A DNA stretch of 48,426 nucleotides from Brasilonema sp. UFV-L1 (GTDB taxonomy: Bacteria; Cyanobacteriota; Cyanobacteriia; Cyanobacteriales; Nostocaceae), in assembly GCF_012912105.1 (NCBI RefSeq), contig NZ_QMEA01000036.1, positions 1-48,426 on the forward strand, in the 5' to 3' direction. Position 1 is the stretch's first letter. Each line of letters opens with the position of its first letter. Shown one piece after another: positions 37,482-46,561 of the stretch. A program made the position numbers and the translations under genes. The notes below the pieces were generated by a model. That model searched no databases, had not been told where the DNA came from, and was given only the letters and a program-made list of their open reading frames with translations.

Positions 37482-37781
37482 ATGGAACTTCAAACCAAAA
37501 TAATTACAGTAGAACTGACTGATGGTACAAGTGTTAGAGTTGAAGCGACACAGATAGGCGATCGCAAAATCAATTTTCAAGCCCGACCTTTTGAGGAAGT
37601 CACCATTGCAATTGAATCTCTTACCAAAGAAATTGCAGAAGCATTACATAAGGTTAAGCCAGATCGAGCAAGTGTAAAGTTTGGTGTAGATATTGCCGTT
37701 GAATCAGGTAAACTCACTGCTTTACTGGTAAAAGGTTCCAATACAGCCAATATAGAGATTACCTTAGAATGGGGTCAATAA
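37482..37781 (+). CDS. Trypco1 domain protein (CU044_2847 family)
   Basis: A 99-residue protein with the trypsin-co-occurring domain 1. KPDRASVKFGVDIAVESGKL, followed by ALLVKGSNTANIEITLEW, is the characteristic C-terminal half. This domain is known from predicted bacterial conflict systems, usually near trypsin-like proteases or STAND/TPR proteins. Here none is adjacent, so it is an orphan. The start is at the ATG following AACACAC at 37475, with no better alternative. Confidence 0.8.
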   Translation: MELQTKIITVELTDGTSVRVEATQIGDRKINFQARPFEEVTIAIESLTKEIAEALHKVKPDRASVKFGVDIAVESGKLTALLVKGSNTANIEITLEWGQ

Positions 37782-37852
37782 TTGCTAGCTAGAAGATGTA
37801 AGGAAGCCTGTAAGCCTTCTATGGATATGACAATTAACTCAACTAACCTAAA

Positions 37853-38734
37853 TTATTTTAAGTCTCTCAAAGTTTCTTGAACCATTAAAACTGACTTCAC
37901 TGATCGCCTTACCAGATTTCCCTCCAAATCCACTTTTCCATAAAAGGTCTTGCCGTCGTAATAAAGCGAAGACGAGCTTCCGCCATCCAAATTCATTGCT
38001 TTCTCAACACCAAGAGTTTTCATAAAATTAGTTAACTCTGGTAATGACATTCCGGAGCTAGTGGGAGCTTTTTGCTTTTGAGCGACCATCACCAAGACAA
38101 TTGTACCATCACCAGTCATACCAATAGCACTTCGAGCATTAGGTTTAGTGCTGCCAAGAGCATCTCGTCTCTTGGGGATATCTACAAATCCCTCTTGCAC
38201 GGAGGTTGATTCTGGCAATAGTTGCGGACCACCACCAAGAGCATCAACTAATTGACAACCTGTTGGTGTAGACTCATTGTGAAGATCAATAGAGTAGCGA
38301 ACAGTTTGCTCGCACAAATATCGCCGAAATTCTGCACGATTGAAAATCTTATTGAGGTAAGGTTTGAGATCAGGATTGTTTACTAATCGTTCATTGTCTT
38401 TAGGATTAGCGATTAGCTTGCCTTGTTGAAAAATAATGGACGTTGTTTTTTGGTTTACTGGGTCAAAAAAACCTGCATTGATGATAGCAACTGCTCGGTA
38501 CTGATTGGCAAATTCCACTACTGTATTTAGACGTGACGACAATGCAGGAGTTACCATAAATTGCCTACCAGATGGAATTCTCAAAACATGAACGACGCTG
38601 TTTGGTAAATTACGCTGCTCATATTTAATGGTTTTGTTTATTAAGTTTGTTTCTTTTGATGTCGCAGTACGAAAAGAGAAAAGCAGCACAGTTGCACTGA
38701 CAAATACTCCTGCTAGTATCCACATTTTTTTCAT
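37853..38734 (-). CDS. Phosphodiester glycosidase family protein (NAGPA-like), exported
   Basis: A 293-residue protein of the DUF2233/NAGPA fold, which removes GlcNAc from phosphodiester linkages in the best-studied member; here the substrate is unknown. The N-terminal hydrophobic segment (about 5-22) is a signal peptide or anchor. Key motifs are AIINAGFFDP (about 82-91), the Cys-rich stretch before ALGGGPQLLPE, and the glycine/serine motif MNLDGGSSSSLYYDGK near the C-terminus. The gene is convergent with the Trypco1 gene. Confidence 0.88.
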   Translation of the reverse strand: MKKMWILAGVFVSATVLLFSFRTATSKETNLINKTIKYEQRNLPNSVVHVLRIPSGRQFMVTPALSSRLNTVVEFANQYRAVAIINAGFFDPVNQKTTSIIFQQGKLIANPKDNERLVNNPDLKPYLNKIFNRAEFRRYLCEQTVRYSIDLHNESTPTGCQLVDALGGGPQLLPESTSVQEGFVDIPKRRDALGSTKPNARSAIGMTGDGTIVLVMVAQKQKAPTSSGMSLPELTNFMKTLGVEKAMNLDGGSSSSLYYDGKTFYGKVDLEGNLVRRSVKSVLMVQETLRDLK

Positions 38735-38863
38735 GCACTTTCGCCTCGACTTTGCCCAATAGATTATACCCTTTGAGCTTAGGCGATCAATCGCATGACT
38801 GATAATGGTTTGCTACGATAAAATCCATAGACTAGAGCTTTATTCCTAAACCACCATATATTT

Positions 38864-39274
38864 ATGACGACTACAGGAACACTCGAAACCCTGTTAAAAT
38901 CTTTTCCAGACCATACACAACTGCCAGAGTTAGACGGCACATTTGTTAAGAATTTTCAGGAACACCCACAGAGTCTTCTTTTAACCGACGGGGTAATTTC
39001 CGTCGCTATAAGCCGGGATAGCAAGACTCTGGTGAGTGTGGGTTGGGACAAAACTATCAAGATTTGGAATCTGCAAACCGGAGAGTTGAAATCTACCTTC
39101 ACCGGGCATACTGAAGCGGTTAGTTCCGTCACCATAAGCCCGGATGGCAAGACTTTGGTGAGTGGGAGTTGGGACAAGACTATCAAGGTTTGGCGAATCC
39201 CGCAGGGATTTGAGGATTTTAGATTTGAGGTTGCTGCACTTGGTTGGCAATGCTTGGCAATTTTGGATGACTGA
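38864..39274 (+). CDS. Short WD40 protein with Uma2-like N-terminus
   Basis: Residues about 45-85 and 86-126 are two WD40 repeats (SKTLVSVGWDKTIKIWNLQT and GKTLVSGSWDKTIKVWRI). Two repeats cannot close a propeller, so the protein is truncated or must pair. Residues 1-44 (LKSFPDHTQLPELDGTFVKN and then FQEHPQSLLLTD) look like the opening of one group of cyanobacterial Uma2 nucleases. The last 20 residues read into repeat DNA. I regard the ORF as a recombined fragment rather than a working gene. Confidence 0.5.
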   Translation: MTTTGTLETLLKSFPDHTQLPELDGTFVKNFQEHPQSLLLTDGVISVAISRDSKTLVSVGWDKTIKIWNLQTGELKSTFTGHTEAVSSVTISPDGKTLVSGSWDKTIKVWRIPQGFEDFRFEVAALGWQCLAILDD

Positions 39275-39700
39275 TGGTGCGAATGAAAACCCGCACTCGT
39301 TTTCTCTACTCTTAACTAGTGAGGATCTTTTTTGTTTATTGGCGGATTCGCTGGGCGATAGCTTAGCTTGCCTTACTTTGCAAAGCACACGCTACGCGAA
39401 CCGCAGATCGCCTCCTCTACAATACGAAGTCGCTCGAACCTAAGAAAATTTCATAATTATATAGGTTTTGGATATAGGTTTTGACACTGTGAATGGTTTA
39501 TATTTACCGAGTAAGTGGCATTAGATATGGGAGGAAGCGCTGCATAATTGTGAACAACTGACCCTCTAGTATCATCATCAATAGACGTGAATGTCACTTA
39601 CTGGCATATAAGAAGTCATCATTTCTGCTAAATTGCAAGCGTTACAGTCTAAACTGAAAATCCGTCTTCCGGAATACCTCTAGCTTTAAAATAAGCAATC
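39275..39700. other. Intergenic region with repeat-like sequence
   Basis: A 426-bp stretch between the WD40 fragment and serA. Around 39340-39415 a repeat-like piece with GGATTCGCTGGGCGATAGCT and GCACACGCTACGCGAACC is of the dispersed-repeat class. The serA promoter should lie near its right side; no exact motif was identified. Confidence 0.5.
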
Positions 39701-41281
39701 ATGTCTAAGGTTCTTGTCTCCGATCCAATTGACCAGGCTGGGATTGACATTCTTTCCCAAGTTGCCACTGTAGATGTGAAAACAGGATTAAAACCAGAGG
39801 AACTCGTAGAAATCATTGGTGAGTACGACGCGCTAATGATTCGCTCTGGTACCCGCGTTACCAAAGAAATTATTGAAGCTGGGACGCAATTAAAAATTAT
39901 CGGTCGTGCTGGCGTAGGTGTGGATAATGTCGATGTTCCAGCCGCTACCCGCAAAGGAATTGTAGTCGTCAATTCTCCAGAAGGAAACACAATTGCTGCG
40001 GCAGAACACGCGCTGGCAATGATGCTGTCTTTGTCTCGCTACATCCCTGATGCCAATGCTTCAGTCAAACGTGGTGAGTGGGATCGTAAAAGCTTCATCG
40101 GAGCCGAAGTCTACAAAAAGACTTTGGGTATTGTCGGCTTAGGTAAAATTGGCTCTCATGTTGCTGCTGTTGCTAAAGCAATGGGAATGAAACTGTTAGC
40201 TTTCGATCCCTTCATCTCCACTGAAAGAGCAGAACAAATTGGCTGTCAATTAGTGGATTTGGAGCTATTGATACAGCAAGCAGACTACATCACGCTCCAT
40301 ATTCCCAAAACTCCAGAAACGACTCACTTAATTAACAGCGAAAGATTAGCAAAAATGAAACCCAACGCCCGCATTATCAATTGCGCTCGCGGTGGGATTA
40401 TTGACGAAGAAGCATTAGCAGTTGCTCTCCGGGATGGTAAAATCGCCGGTGCGGCCCTGGATGTGTATGAGGCAGAACCATTGGGCGAGTCCTCATTAAA
40501 GTCACTCGGACAACAAGCTGTTCTCACTCCACATTTGGGTGCTTCAACAACAGAAGCACAAGTTAATGTGGCAATTGATGTTGCCGAACAAATTCGGGAT
40601 GTGTTGTTAGGACTTCCCGCGCGTTCAGCAGTGAATATTCCCGGATTGAGTCCCGACGTGATGGAAGAACTCAAACCCTATATGCAGCTAGCAGAAACTT
40701 TGGGTAAGCTGGTGGGACAGTTGGCTGGTGGACGAGTAGAGTTGCTCAACGTCCGACTACAAGGTGAACTGGCAACAAACAAGAGTCAGCCTTTGGTGGT
40801 AGCATCATTGAAAGGTCTACTTTACCAAGCTCTGCGGGAACGGGTTAACTATGTTAATGCCAGCATTGAGGCAAAAGAGCGCGGAATTCGTGTGATTGAA
40901 ACGCGGGATGCTTCGATTAAAGACTATGCTGGTTCCCTGCATCTAGAAGCAACAGGTTCTTTGGGAACTCATTCTGTGATAGGTGCTTTGTTGGGTGATG
41001 GTGAAATCCGGCTCACCAACTTGGACGGTTTCCCGATTAATGTTCCTCCTAGCCAACATATGTTATTCACCCTGCACCGTGATATGCCGGGAATTATTGG
41101 AAAACTGGGTTCCCTACTTGGCAGCTTTAATGTCAATATTGCGAGTATGCAAGTCGGTCGTAAAATTATTCGTGGTGATGCAGTGATGGTTCTCAGCCTT
41201 GATGATCCCTTACCTGACGGGATTTTACCAGAGATTACCAAAGTGCCTGGAATTCGTGATGCGTATACAGTAACACTATAG
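39701..41281 (+). CDS. serA: D-3-phosphoglycerate dehydrogenase
   Basis: The first committed enzyme of serine synthesis, oxidising 3-phosphoglycerate with NAD. The 526-residue length is that of the long form with an extra regulatory domain. NAD binding is at [20 protein letters not shown] (about 146-165). Catalytic residues lie in [14 protein letters not shown] (Arg), [11 protein letters not shown] and the His of [12 protein letters not shown]-terminal ACT domain ([20 protein letters not shown]) follows the ASB domain. Short tandem repeats separate it from prmA. Confidence 0.97.
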   Translation: MSKVLVSDPIDQAGIDILSQVATVDVKTGLKPEELVEIIGEYDALMIRSGTRVTKEIIEAGTQLKIIGRAGVGVDNVDVPAATRKGIVVVNSPEGNTIAAAEHALAMMLSLSRYIPDANASVKRGEWDRKSFIGAEVYKKTLGIVGLGKIGSHVAAVAKAMGMKLLAFDPFISTERAEQIGCQLVDLELLIQQADYITLHIPKTPETTHLINSERLAKMKPNARIINCARGGIIDEEALAVALRDGKIAGAALDVYEAEPLGESSLKSLGQQAVLTPHLGASTTEAQVNVAIDVAEQIRDVLLGLPARSAVNIPGLSPDVMEELKPYMQLAETLGKLVGQLAGGRVELLNVRLQGELATNKSQPLVVASLKGLLYQALRERVNYVNASIEAKERGIRVIETRDASIKDYAGSLHLEATGSLGTHSVIGALLGDGEIRLTNLDGFPINVPPSQHMLFTLHRDMPGIIGKLGSLLGSFNVNIASMQVGRKIIRGDAVMVLSLDDPLPDGILPEITKVPGIRDAYTVTL

Positions 41282-41345
41282 GAGTCAGGAGTCAGAGATC
41301 AGAAGTCAGAAGAAATGATTTCTCCTGACTCCTGAATTCTGAGTT
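41282..41345. repeat. Tandem GGAGTCA repeats with inverted arm
   Basis: AGGAGTCAGGAGTCAGAGATCAGAAG-type units (each run shorter than 20 bases) are followed by CTCCTGACTCCTG, so the block can fold into a stem with AGGAGTCAGGAG. It lies between the serA stop and the prmA start and may act as a terminator or simply be an STRR. Confidence 0.6.
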
Positions 41346-41352
41346 CTTTATT

Positions 41353-42336
41353 ATGACAAACACTTGGTGGGAATTACAAATTTTATGTGAGCCAGACCTA
41401 GAAGATTCAATCTTTTGGCGGCTGGAAAATTTTGGTTGTCGCGGAACAGCCCGTGAAAAAAAAGGAAAGAACTTTTTGGTTAAGAGTTATTTGCCGCAAT
41501 TCCAGGCAGAACTTCCAGATTTAACTGCACTCTCGCTCTTGTTGCGTCAAGATGCTCTATCTATGGGGCTTTCTGTACCTGTTGTGCAGTGGGAGGTGAT
41601 TGATGAGCAAGATTGGGCGAGTAGCTGGAAACAACATTGGGAACCTCAGGAAATAGGCGATCGCCTGCTCATTAACCCTGCATGGCTACCAGTCCCTGAA
41701 AATTCTGATCGCCTCATCCTTCGCTTAGACCCAGGTGTTGCATTTGGCACAGGCGCTCATGCGACGACACAATTGTGCCTGGAATCCCTGGAAAGACATT
41801 TGAGTCAGGTTTATAAGTCTTCGATAGAGAAGGACAAAGAAAGCCAAGATGTGGTTATTGCAGATATTGGGTGTGGTTCTGGTATTCTTTCCATCGGTTC
41901 ACTCCTCTTGGGAGCGAAGAAAGCTTATGCAGTAGATGTTGATCCCTTAGCAGTCAAGTCAACCGCAGAAAACCTCGCACTCAATGGTATAAGTTCAGAA
42001 CGCTTGGTTGTAGCGGAGGGTAGTTTAGACGTTTTGACAAGACTGCTGGAACAACCTGTTGATGGTATTGTCTGCAATATTTTGGCTGATGTCATTATAA
42101 ATTTGATTCCAGATTTGAGTGCGATAGCGCCAGGTAAGCCTGCCTCTGGGAGGGTCGCCCATGAGGGTACTAACCTTAGTCCAATTACCAAACACAGTAC
42201 TTGGGCTATCTTTAGCGGCATATTAGTTGACCAATCTAAAGCCGTCACAGATACTTTAGAGAAATATGGTTGGATTGTTGCAACTGTGTTGCATCGCCAA
42301 GAGTGGTGTTGTATTAATGTACGGCGTTCCTGCTAG
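41353..42336 (+). CDS. prmA: Ribosomal protein L11 methyltransferase
   Basis: Methylates ribosomal protein L11 with S-adenosylmethionine. The 327-residue protein starts with the PrmA N-terminal domain ([20 protein letters not shown]). The SAM site is [20 protein letters not shown], followed by [20 protein letters not shown]-like region is VCNILADVI. Between DLSAIA and [12 protein letters not shown] about 23 residues are extra ([20 protein letters not shown]), apparently encoded by an inserted repeat. This makes the protein longer than usual, about 300. Confidence 0.93.
   Translation: MTNTWWELQILCEPDLEDSIFWRLENFGCRGTAREKKGKNFLVKSYLPQFQAELPDLTALSLLLRQDALSMGLSVPVVQWEVIDEQDWASSWKQHWEPQEIGDRLLINPAWLPVPENSDRLILRLDPGVAFGTGAHATTQLCLESLERHLSQVYKSSIEKDKESQDVVIADIGCGSGILSIGSLLLGAKKAYAVDVDPLAVKSTAENLALNGISSERLVVAEGSLDVLTRLLEQPVDGIVCNILADVIINLIPDLSAIAPGKPASGRVAHEGTNLSPITKHSTWAIFSGILVDQSKAVTDTLEKYGWIVATVLHRQEWCCINVRRSC
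42131..42198 (+). repeat. Repeat-derived insert within prmA
   Basis: A GC-rich piece with GCCTGCCTCTGGGAGGGTCG, GCCCATGAGGGTACTAACC and following bases encodes the extra residues in PrmA. It keeps the frame. GGGTTA/GGGTAC-type repeats with similar wording occur at 43300-43330. Confidence 0.55.
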
Positions 42337-42454
42337 TATCGCATAAAGGTTGGCTTCATCCTAAAATCACTTCTGTTAGATGAAATTGATGGTGGAATTA
42401 TCATTAATTATTGAATTTTAAAGGCTTGCTTTCCTTATTGGATAGTTCATCATT

Positions 42455-42477
42455 CGGCGTTGCATAATTGAAATATG
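42455..42477. repeat. Extra copy of the IS1-type left inverted repeat
   Basis: GGCGTTGCATAATTGAAATA just precedes, in the same orientation, the left end GGCGTTGCATAATTGAAGTA of the IS1-family copy. It suggests a tandem duplication of the end or an adjacent lost copy. Confidence 0.7.
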
Positions 42478-43678
42478 GGCGTTGCATAATTGAAGTATGA
42501 ATTAGAGCGTTAAGCGTAGCTGCGCCTCCGGCAATCGCTATGCAGTGCCGCTACATTTTTCCAAGACTTAACCGGACAACCTATTGCCTAACGGCAACGC
42601 TACGAATCGGGCATGCGTAGGCGGGTTTATCTATCAATAAGTACGATAACTCTCGAATCACCGCCTACGCATGCCCAAGGTGTGAATCAACTCATATTCG
42701 CAAGAATGAAACAAAAGGTAGTAAGCACGCATCACATATGTGTTAATTGTGGTCGTCAATTTATAGATTCTTATGAACATCAAGGTTACTCAGAAGAATT
42801 GAAAAAAGAATGTTTAGAAATGTACCTTAATGGCTCAGGATTCCGTGCAATTGAGCGCGTGAAGAAAGTACATCATACGACCGTAATAAATTGGGTTAGA
42901 CAGGTGGGAAATCTGTTACCAAAGTCCCCAGAATATAATGAGATACCGGAAATTACTCAGGTTGATGAGCTTGAAACTTTTGTAGGTAAAAAAAAACAAA
43001 ATTTGGTTGACGCATTTGGGCAAAGACTAGGAGCCAGCCTTTGTAATGTGTATCTCTCTTCGTAGTCGGTTATTCGTTGTAGTACGCTCGTGCTCATTTT
43101 CACAAGGAGTAACCCCGCGTGGACAGCAGTCAATAAGCATATTCCGGTAGTTCTAGCTTGGGTTTTAGGTGATCGTAGTTCTGAAACTTTTAAGCTTTTA
43201 TGGCAGATTATAAGTTGTTGGCATTCTTATTTTTATGTGACAGATGGTGAGACAGCCCTGCAAGAAAGTTTCCTTCTGTAGGGGAGTGCGAACCCGTTAG
43301 GCGCAGCCGTGGCGTCAGCCATAGGGTTACCCAGTTTACCCTTGTTTTATCAGTAATGAAGACCATATTGTGAGCCAGCGCGTTGCGGGGGTTCCCCCCG
43401 TTGAAGCGACTGGCGAACCCGTAAGGGTCAGCAAAACTTATATGACGAGAGTCGAAGGCGAAAATAGCCGTTTTAGGCATTATCTGGCTCGACTACATCG
43501 TAAAACTTTTTGTTACTCTAAGTCCGAAGAAATGCTGGAACTATCTATTCGATTAGTAATATATTATCTCAAGCACGGTTCAGTGGCGCTGCGGGCGCGT
43601 AGCGCCCGCAAGCTTGAGGCGATTGCCGGAGGCGCAGCTACGCTTAACGCCTAATTCATACTTCAATTATGCAACGCC
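42478..43678 (+). mobile_element. Decayed IS1-family insertion sequence
   Basis: Left end 42478-42538 and right end 43619-43678 are inverted repeats of about 60 bp with a single-base indel; the outer 24 bp start GGCGTTGCATAATTGAAGTA. The inner part of each end (GCGTTAAGCGTAGCTGCGCC) is a dispersed-repeat sequence. The transposase inside is broken by several insertions, and a 16-bp inverted repeat GGGCATGCGTAGGCGG (42609-42624 and 42661-42676) sits at its start. Confidence 0.8.
42613..43654 (+). pseudogene. Broken IS1-family transposase
   Basis: Pieces of an IS1-type transposase lie in order but in changing frames. The zinc ribbon is CPRCESTHIRK (from 42672) then CVNCGRQFIDSYEHQGYS (42739), one frame apart. 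VDELETFVGKKK leads into a run of nine A (42988-42996). After a 110-bp insert (43010-43119), WTAVNKHIPVVLAWVLGDRS and WQIISCWHSYFYVTDG follow. A second insert (about 43250-43333) and a third (about 43376-43432) precede KTYMTRVEGENSRFRHYLAR. It cannot make an intact enzyme. Confidence 0.85.
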
Positions 43679-44357
43679 AAAAATCCGCTTGTGGCATGAG
43701 CTACACTTACGTAAAGCTTCAACACATCCAATGTCGCTAGTATTAGTTAAACGCTTAAAAGAGGATGGTACTACACGAGTGGCCAAACCAATGTGGTTGG
43801 CTTTTATTGGTGAGTCAATGCCCCCTTGCACTGAAATTTTACGGCTTTACTTGCGACGGTTTGCTGTTAACGCATTGTCCCCTAAAAAATCAGGCAGCCT
43901 TATGACAACGAATACCCGACTACGCCGACAGATCAATCAGACGTTCAGCGTTAGCGCAGCGCCCCTTTTGGGGCTAGCCTGCCGTTAGGCATAGGCTGCC
44001 TGATTTTTTCACGTGTTAGACCCCGTGACCATTGGTATCGTTTTGCTCCCGCAACGACTGCATTGGACATTACCCAAACTCTCAACTCTAGAACAATCTG
44101 ACAGGTGGACTAACCTTATGCCATTAATCACTTGGCAATTATGGTTAGCACGGGATATTGTTAAAGATAACCCCCTGCCTTGGCAGAAAACAGACCTTAA
44201 GTTGACGCCTGGAAGGGTTGCACAATCTATGGGGGGAATTTTAGCTGTGATTCACACACCTGCTATACCTCCAAAACCACGCGGAAAATCTTCTGGTTGG
44301 AAACCAGAACAAACACGCAAACGTAGAATTAACTACCCTATCGTTAAAAATCGTTAA
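43679..44357 (+). pseudogene. C-terminal fragment of a DDE-type transposase (NF041680-like)
   Basis: WHELHLRKASTHPMSLVLV, RVAKPMWLAFIGESMPP, LYLRRFAV, then, after an insertion, DHWYRFA-PQRLHWTLPK in a shifted frame, then WTNLMPLITWQLWLARDI and LTPGRVAQSMGGILAVIHTP. These strings match the C-terminal half of a transposase family common in cyanobacteria, from memory. The N-terminal half is missing to the left of the IS1 copy. The insertion at about 43870-44023 and an extra C near 44048 break the frame. Confidence 0.75.
43884..44009. mobile_element. MITE with 18-bp inverted ends in the transposase fragment
   Basis: AAAAAATCAGGCAGCCTTAT at 43884-43903 is the inverted repeat of ATAGGCTGCCTGATTTTTT at 43991-44009, with a one-base gap. 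Between them is a dispersed repeat (GCGCAGCGCCCCTTTTGGGG with flanking bases). It interrupts the transposase between FAV and DHWYRF. Confidence 0.75.
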
Positions 44358-44764
44358 AAAAAGCACAAAAAATCGAACTCAAAAACAACCGTTACCCGCT
44401 TAAAAACTTTATTTTTTCAATTTCTATATTACTTCTGCATTACGCGCATCAAATTCTTACTGTTGCGCTGTTTTGTTGTGTCTTAGTCTAAAGTCCAGTA
44501 TTTCAGATAGCAAATTTGATTTAGTTTATCAATCAAAATTAGCATTTCTTAGCAAGACTTAACTCATTCATTCATGAAAAACAGTAAACATAGATTAAAA
44601 CTAATAAATTTAATAATCATTCGTTAAGCTCATCGGTGAAAATTAATAGTAAGCTGAAATCAATAAACCCTAGTTAAAACATTAGGTAACTAGGCGTAAA
44701 TGAACTGAAATGTCATTGTCATTTGTCATTTTTTTCTTGACTTATACTTAATGACTCTTGACTC
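44358..44764. other. AT-rich intergenic region
   Basis: A 407-bp spacer before the universal stress gene. It is strongly AT-rich, with short direct repeats such as GTCATT (44710-44730) and TTGACT (44738-44770). No gene or RNA was recognised. Confidence 0.5.
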
Positions 44765-45664
44765 ATGACTAATGGCAAATCCTCCAAGCAACCTGAAGAA
44801 CAAGACGTGATGATGATAGAAAAAATTTTGCTAGCTGTCTCTGGGTTGGGTCATGCAGAAGAAATGCTCAAAACTTTGACAGATGTGCCTTCAATCCAAC
44901 GGTCAAAAGTGACAGTTTTGCATGTTGTTCCTGACCGATATTCTGCTGAAGCCATGACAACTAAGTGGGAAGAAGGCGGTAAGATTCTGGCGAATGCAAT
45001 ACAATATTTGAACTTAGATCCGAGCAAAGTTTCTTCAATTTTGCGACAAGGTGACCCGAAACGTGTTGTTTGTGAGGTAGCGAACGAAATCGACGCAGAC
45101 TTGATTATTATGGGTTCACGTGGACTCAAGCGGCTGCAATCGATTCTAAGTAACTCAGTCAGTCAGTACGTTTTCCAATTATCTTCTCGTCCCATGTTGC
45201 TGGTCAAAGATGACATTTATGTCAAAAAAGTTAACCGCATTATGGTAGCAATGGATAACTCTGATGCGGCAAAACATTGCTTGAGTTTGGCTTTATTCCT
45301 CCTAAGAGATATTAAAGGAGGTGAACTGCTTCTGGCTAATATTAATACAGATTTACGTGGCAAAGAATCTGAAATCACTGAAATCACTCCAGAACAAAAT
45401 CCTGTTTTCGCCACAGCTTATGCAGAAGCGAAGAAATATGGCGTGCAAACTCGTTGTATAACTAGCAATGGTAAACCAGGTGAAGAAATTTGTCGCTTAG
45501 CAGATGAGTGGAAGGTTGATTTACTATTGCTCGGTTCTCCAGATCGCCGTCCTTCAATAGCTAAAAATTTGGTTGATATAGATCGACTTTTGGGAGCTTC
45601 TTTATCTGACTATGTTCGAGTGAATGCAACCTGTCCAGTATTGTTAGCGCGGACGACGGGTTAA
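44765..45664 (+). CDS. Universal stress protein with two UspA domains
   Basis: A 299-residue tandem UspA protein. Domain 1 (about 17-152) opens with MIEKILLAVSGLGHAEEML and ends with DLIIMGSRGLKRLQSILSNS, the nucleotide-binding G-x2-G-x(9)-G-S-like segment. Domain 2 (about 158-297) opens with NRIMVAMDNSDAAKHCL and ends with LLLLGSPDRRPSIAKNL and CPVLLAR. Domain 2 lacks the classic GS(V/T) end and may not bind ATP. The first ATG at 44765 gives 16 extra residues; a start at 44810 (MMIEKI) may be the real one. Confidence 0.9.
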   Translation: MTNGKSSKQPEEQDVMMIEKILLAVSGLGHAEEMLKTLTDVPSIQRSKVTVLHVVPDRYSAEAMTTKWEEGGKILANAIQYLNLDPSKVSSILRQGDPKRVVCEVANEIDADLIIMGSRGLKRLQSILSNSVSQYVFQLSSRPMLLVKDDIYVKKVNRIMVAMDNSDAAKHCLSLALFLLRDIKGGELLLANINTDLRGKESEITEITPEQNPVFATAYAEAKKYGVQTRCITSNGKPGEEICRLADEWKVDLLLLGSPDRRPSIAKNLVDIDRLLGASLSDYVRVNATCPVLLARTTG

Positions 45665-45689
45665 AGTTACTGCGGTTGATAAACAAAAC

Positions 45690-45718
45690 ACCCCTACACG
45701 AAAAGTGTAGGGGTTTTT
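45690..45718. terminator. Bidirectional intrinsic terminator
   Basis: ACCCCTACAC (45690-45699) pairs with GTGTAGGGGT (45705-45714), followed by T residues on the plus strand and preceded by A residues that become T on the minus strand. It lies between the stress-protein stop and the psbM stop, ending both transcripts. Confidence 0.85.
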
Positions 45719-45743
45719 CATCTTAATTTTAACAAAATCAGCC

Positions 45744-45857
45744 TTAATCTTTTTTCCCTTCGCGGCTAGCAGTTTGGATGTAAAGAATGATTAAAAAAAC
45801 AGCAGGAACCAAAACGAACAAAATGCTCGCCACGAACCCCAGGTCATTAACTTCCAT
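45744..45857 (-). CDS. psbM: Photosystem II reaction centre protein M
   Basis: A 37-residue single-span subunit at the photosystem II dimer interface. The reading frame starts [19 protein letters not shown] and continues with a hydrophobic helix and [12 protein letters not shown], matching the PsbM pattern. It is too short for normal gene finding. The ATG follows CTTTCC. The gene converges on the stress-protein gene across a terminator. Confidence 0.95.
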   Translation of the reverse strand: MEVNDLGFVASILFVLVPAVFLIILYIQTASREGKKD

Positions 45858-45999
45858 GGAAAGAAAGCCTCTCAATGATGTCCAGTCAACAATCTTAGGA
45901 TACCATTATCCTGGCTTCAAGGAATTATTTGTTACGAGTTAAGAGTCTGAGTTTAATATCTTTTTTGACTCTTGATTTTCAACTCCTGATTACTTACTG

Positions 46000-46296
46000 T
46001 TAAGGCTTTGTAACTACACTCACTGGACCATTAACTAAGGTTTGACAAGCAAGACGGCAGTTTTGAGGCTTTTTCTTCAATAATCGATTTTCCGCATCTG
46101 TGCGGGGTGAAAGGTTTTCTATTCCTTCGACGACTTCGATAACACAGCAGCCACACTGACCATACCCCCCACAATTCATCATCTTGCCAAAGACTTTATA
46201 TATATCTATGTTGTTTTGCAAGGCTTTCTGCCGTAGATTCGCACCATTGGCTGCTACAACCTCTTGATTTTCTTTCACAAATGCAATGTTACCCAT
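46000..46296 (-). CDS. [2Fe-2S] ferredoxin-like protein
   Basis: A 98-residue soluble electron carrier. The cluster ligands are in [11 protein letters not shown] (C-x5-C-x2-C pattern, about 42-52) and the last Cys lies in [16 protein letters not shown] near the C-terminus, typical of a plant-type or adrenodoxin-like 2Fe-2S fold. It is not the main PetF sequence. It lies upstream of psbM on the same strand, 142 bp away. Its electron partner is unknown. Confidence 0.88.
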   Translation of the reverse strand: MGNIAFVKENQEVVAANGANLRQKALQNNIDIYKVFGKMMNCGGYGQCGCCVIEVVEGIENLSPRTDAENRLLKKKPQNCRLACQTLVNGPVSVVTKP

Positions 46297-46472
46297 GCCT
46301 CATACCTCTTTTACTGTAAGCCTAAACTCAGAAGGACGTTTTGACTTATTTTAAGACTAATTTATTACTTATTATCTTAATATATTACTTTTTGTTAAGT
46401 ATTATAACTTAAGTGAGACAAATGAAAAGGACATAAAAATTGTGGTCTGAAAGTGTCTCAGAAAAACTCTCC

Positions 46473-46515
46473 ACAACTAAAGTGGGATAGGTAATACCCA
46501 TCCCACTTTAGTTGT
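46473..46515. terminator. 16-bp stem-loop after psbK
   Basis: ACAACTAAAGTGGGAT (46473-46488) pairs perfectly with ATCCCACTTTAGTTGT (46500-46515). On the minus strand it comes 46 bp after the psbK stop, followed by GTGGAGAGTTTTTC. It probably ends the psbK transcript. Confidence 0.65.
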
Positions 46516-46561
46516 CATATTTTCATGATGGTGAAGACGCGATTAATTGCGCCCAGTGACC

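Noticed and set aside
39162-39443. 93-codon frame after the WD40 fragment
   Set aside because: It overlaps the WD40 reading frame and then reads through dispersed-repeat DNA.
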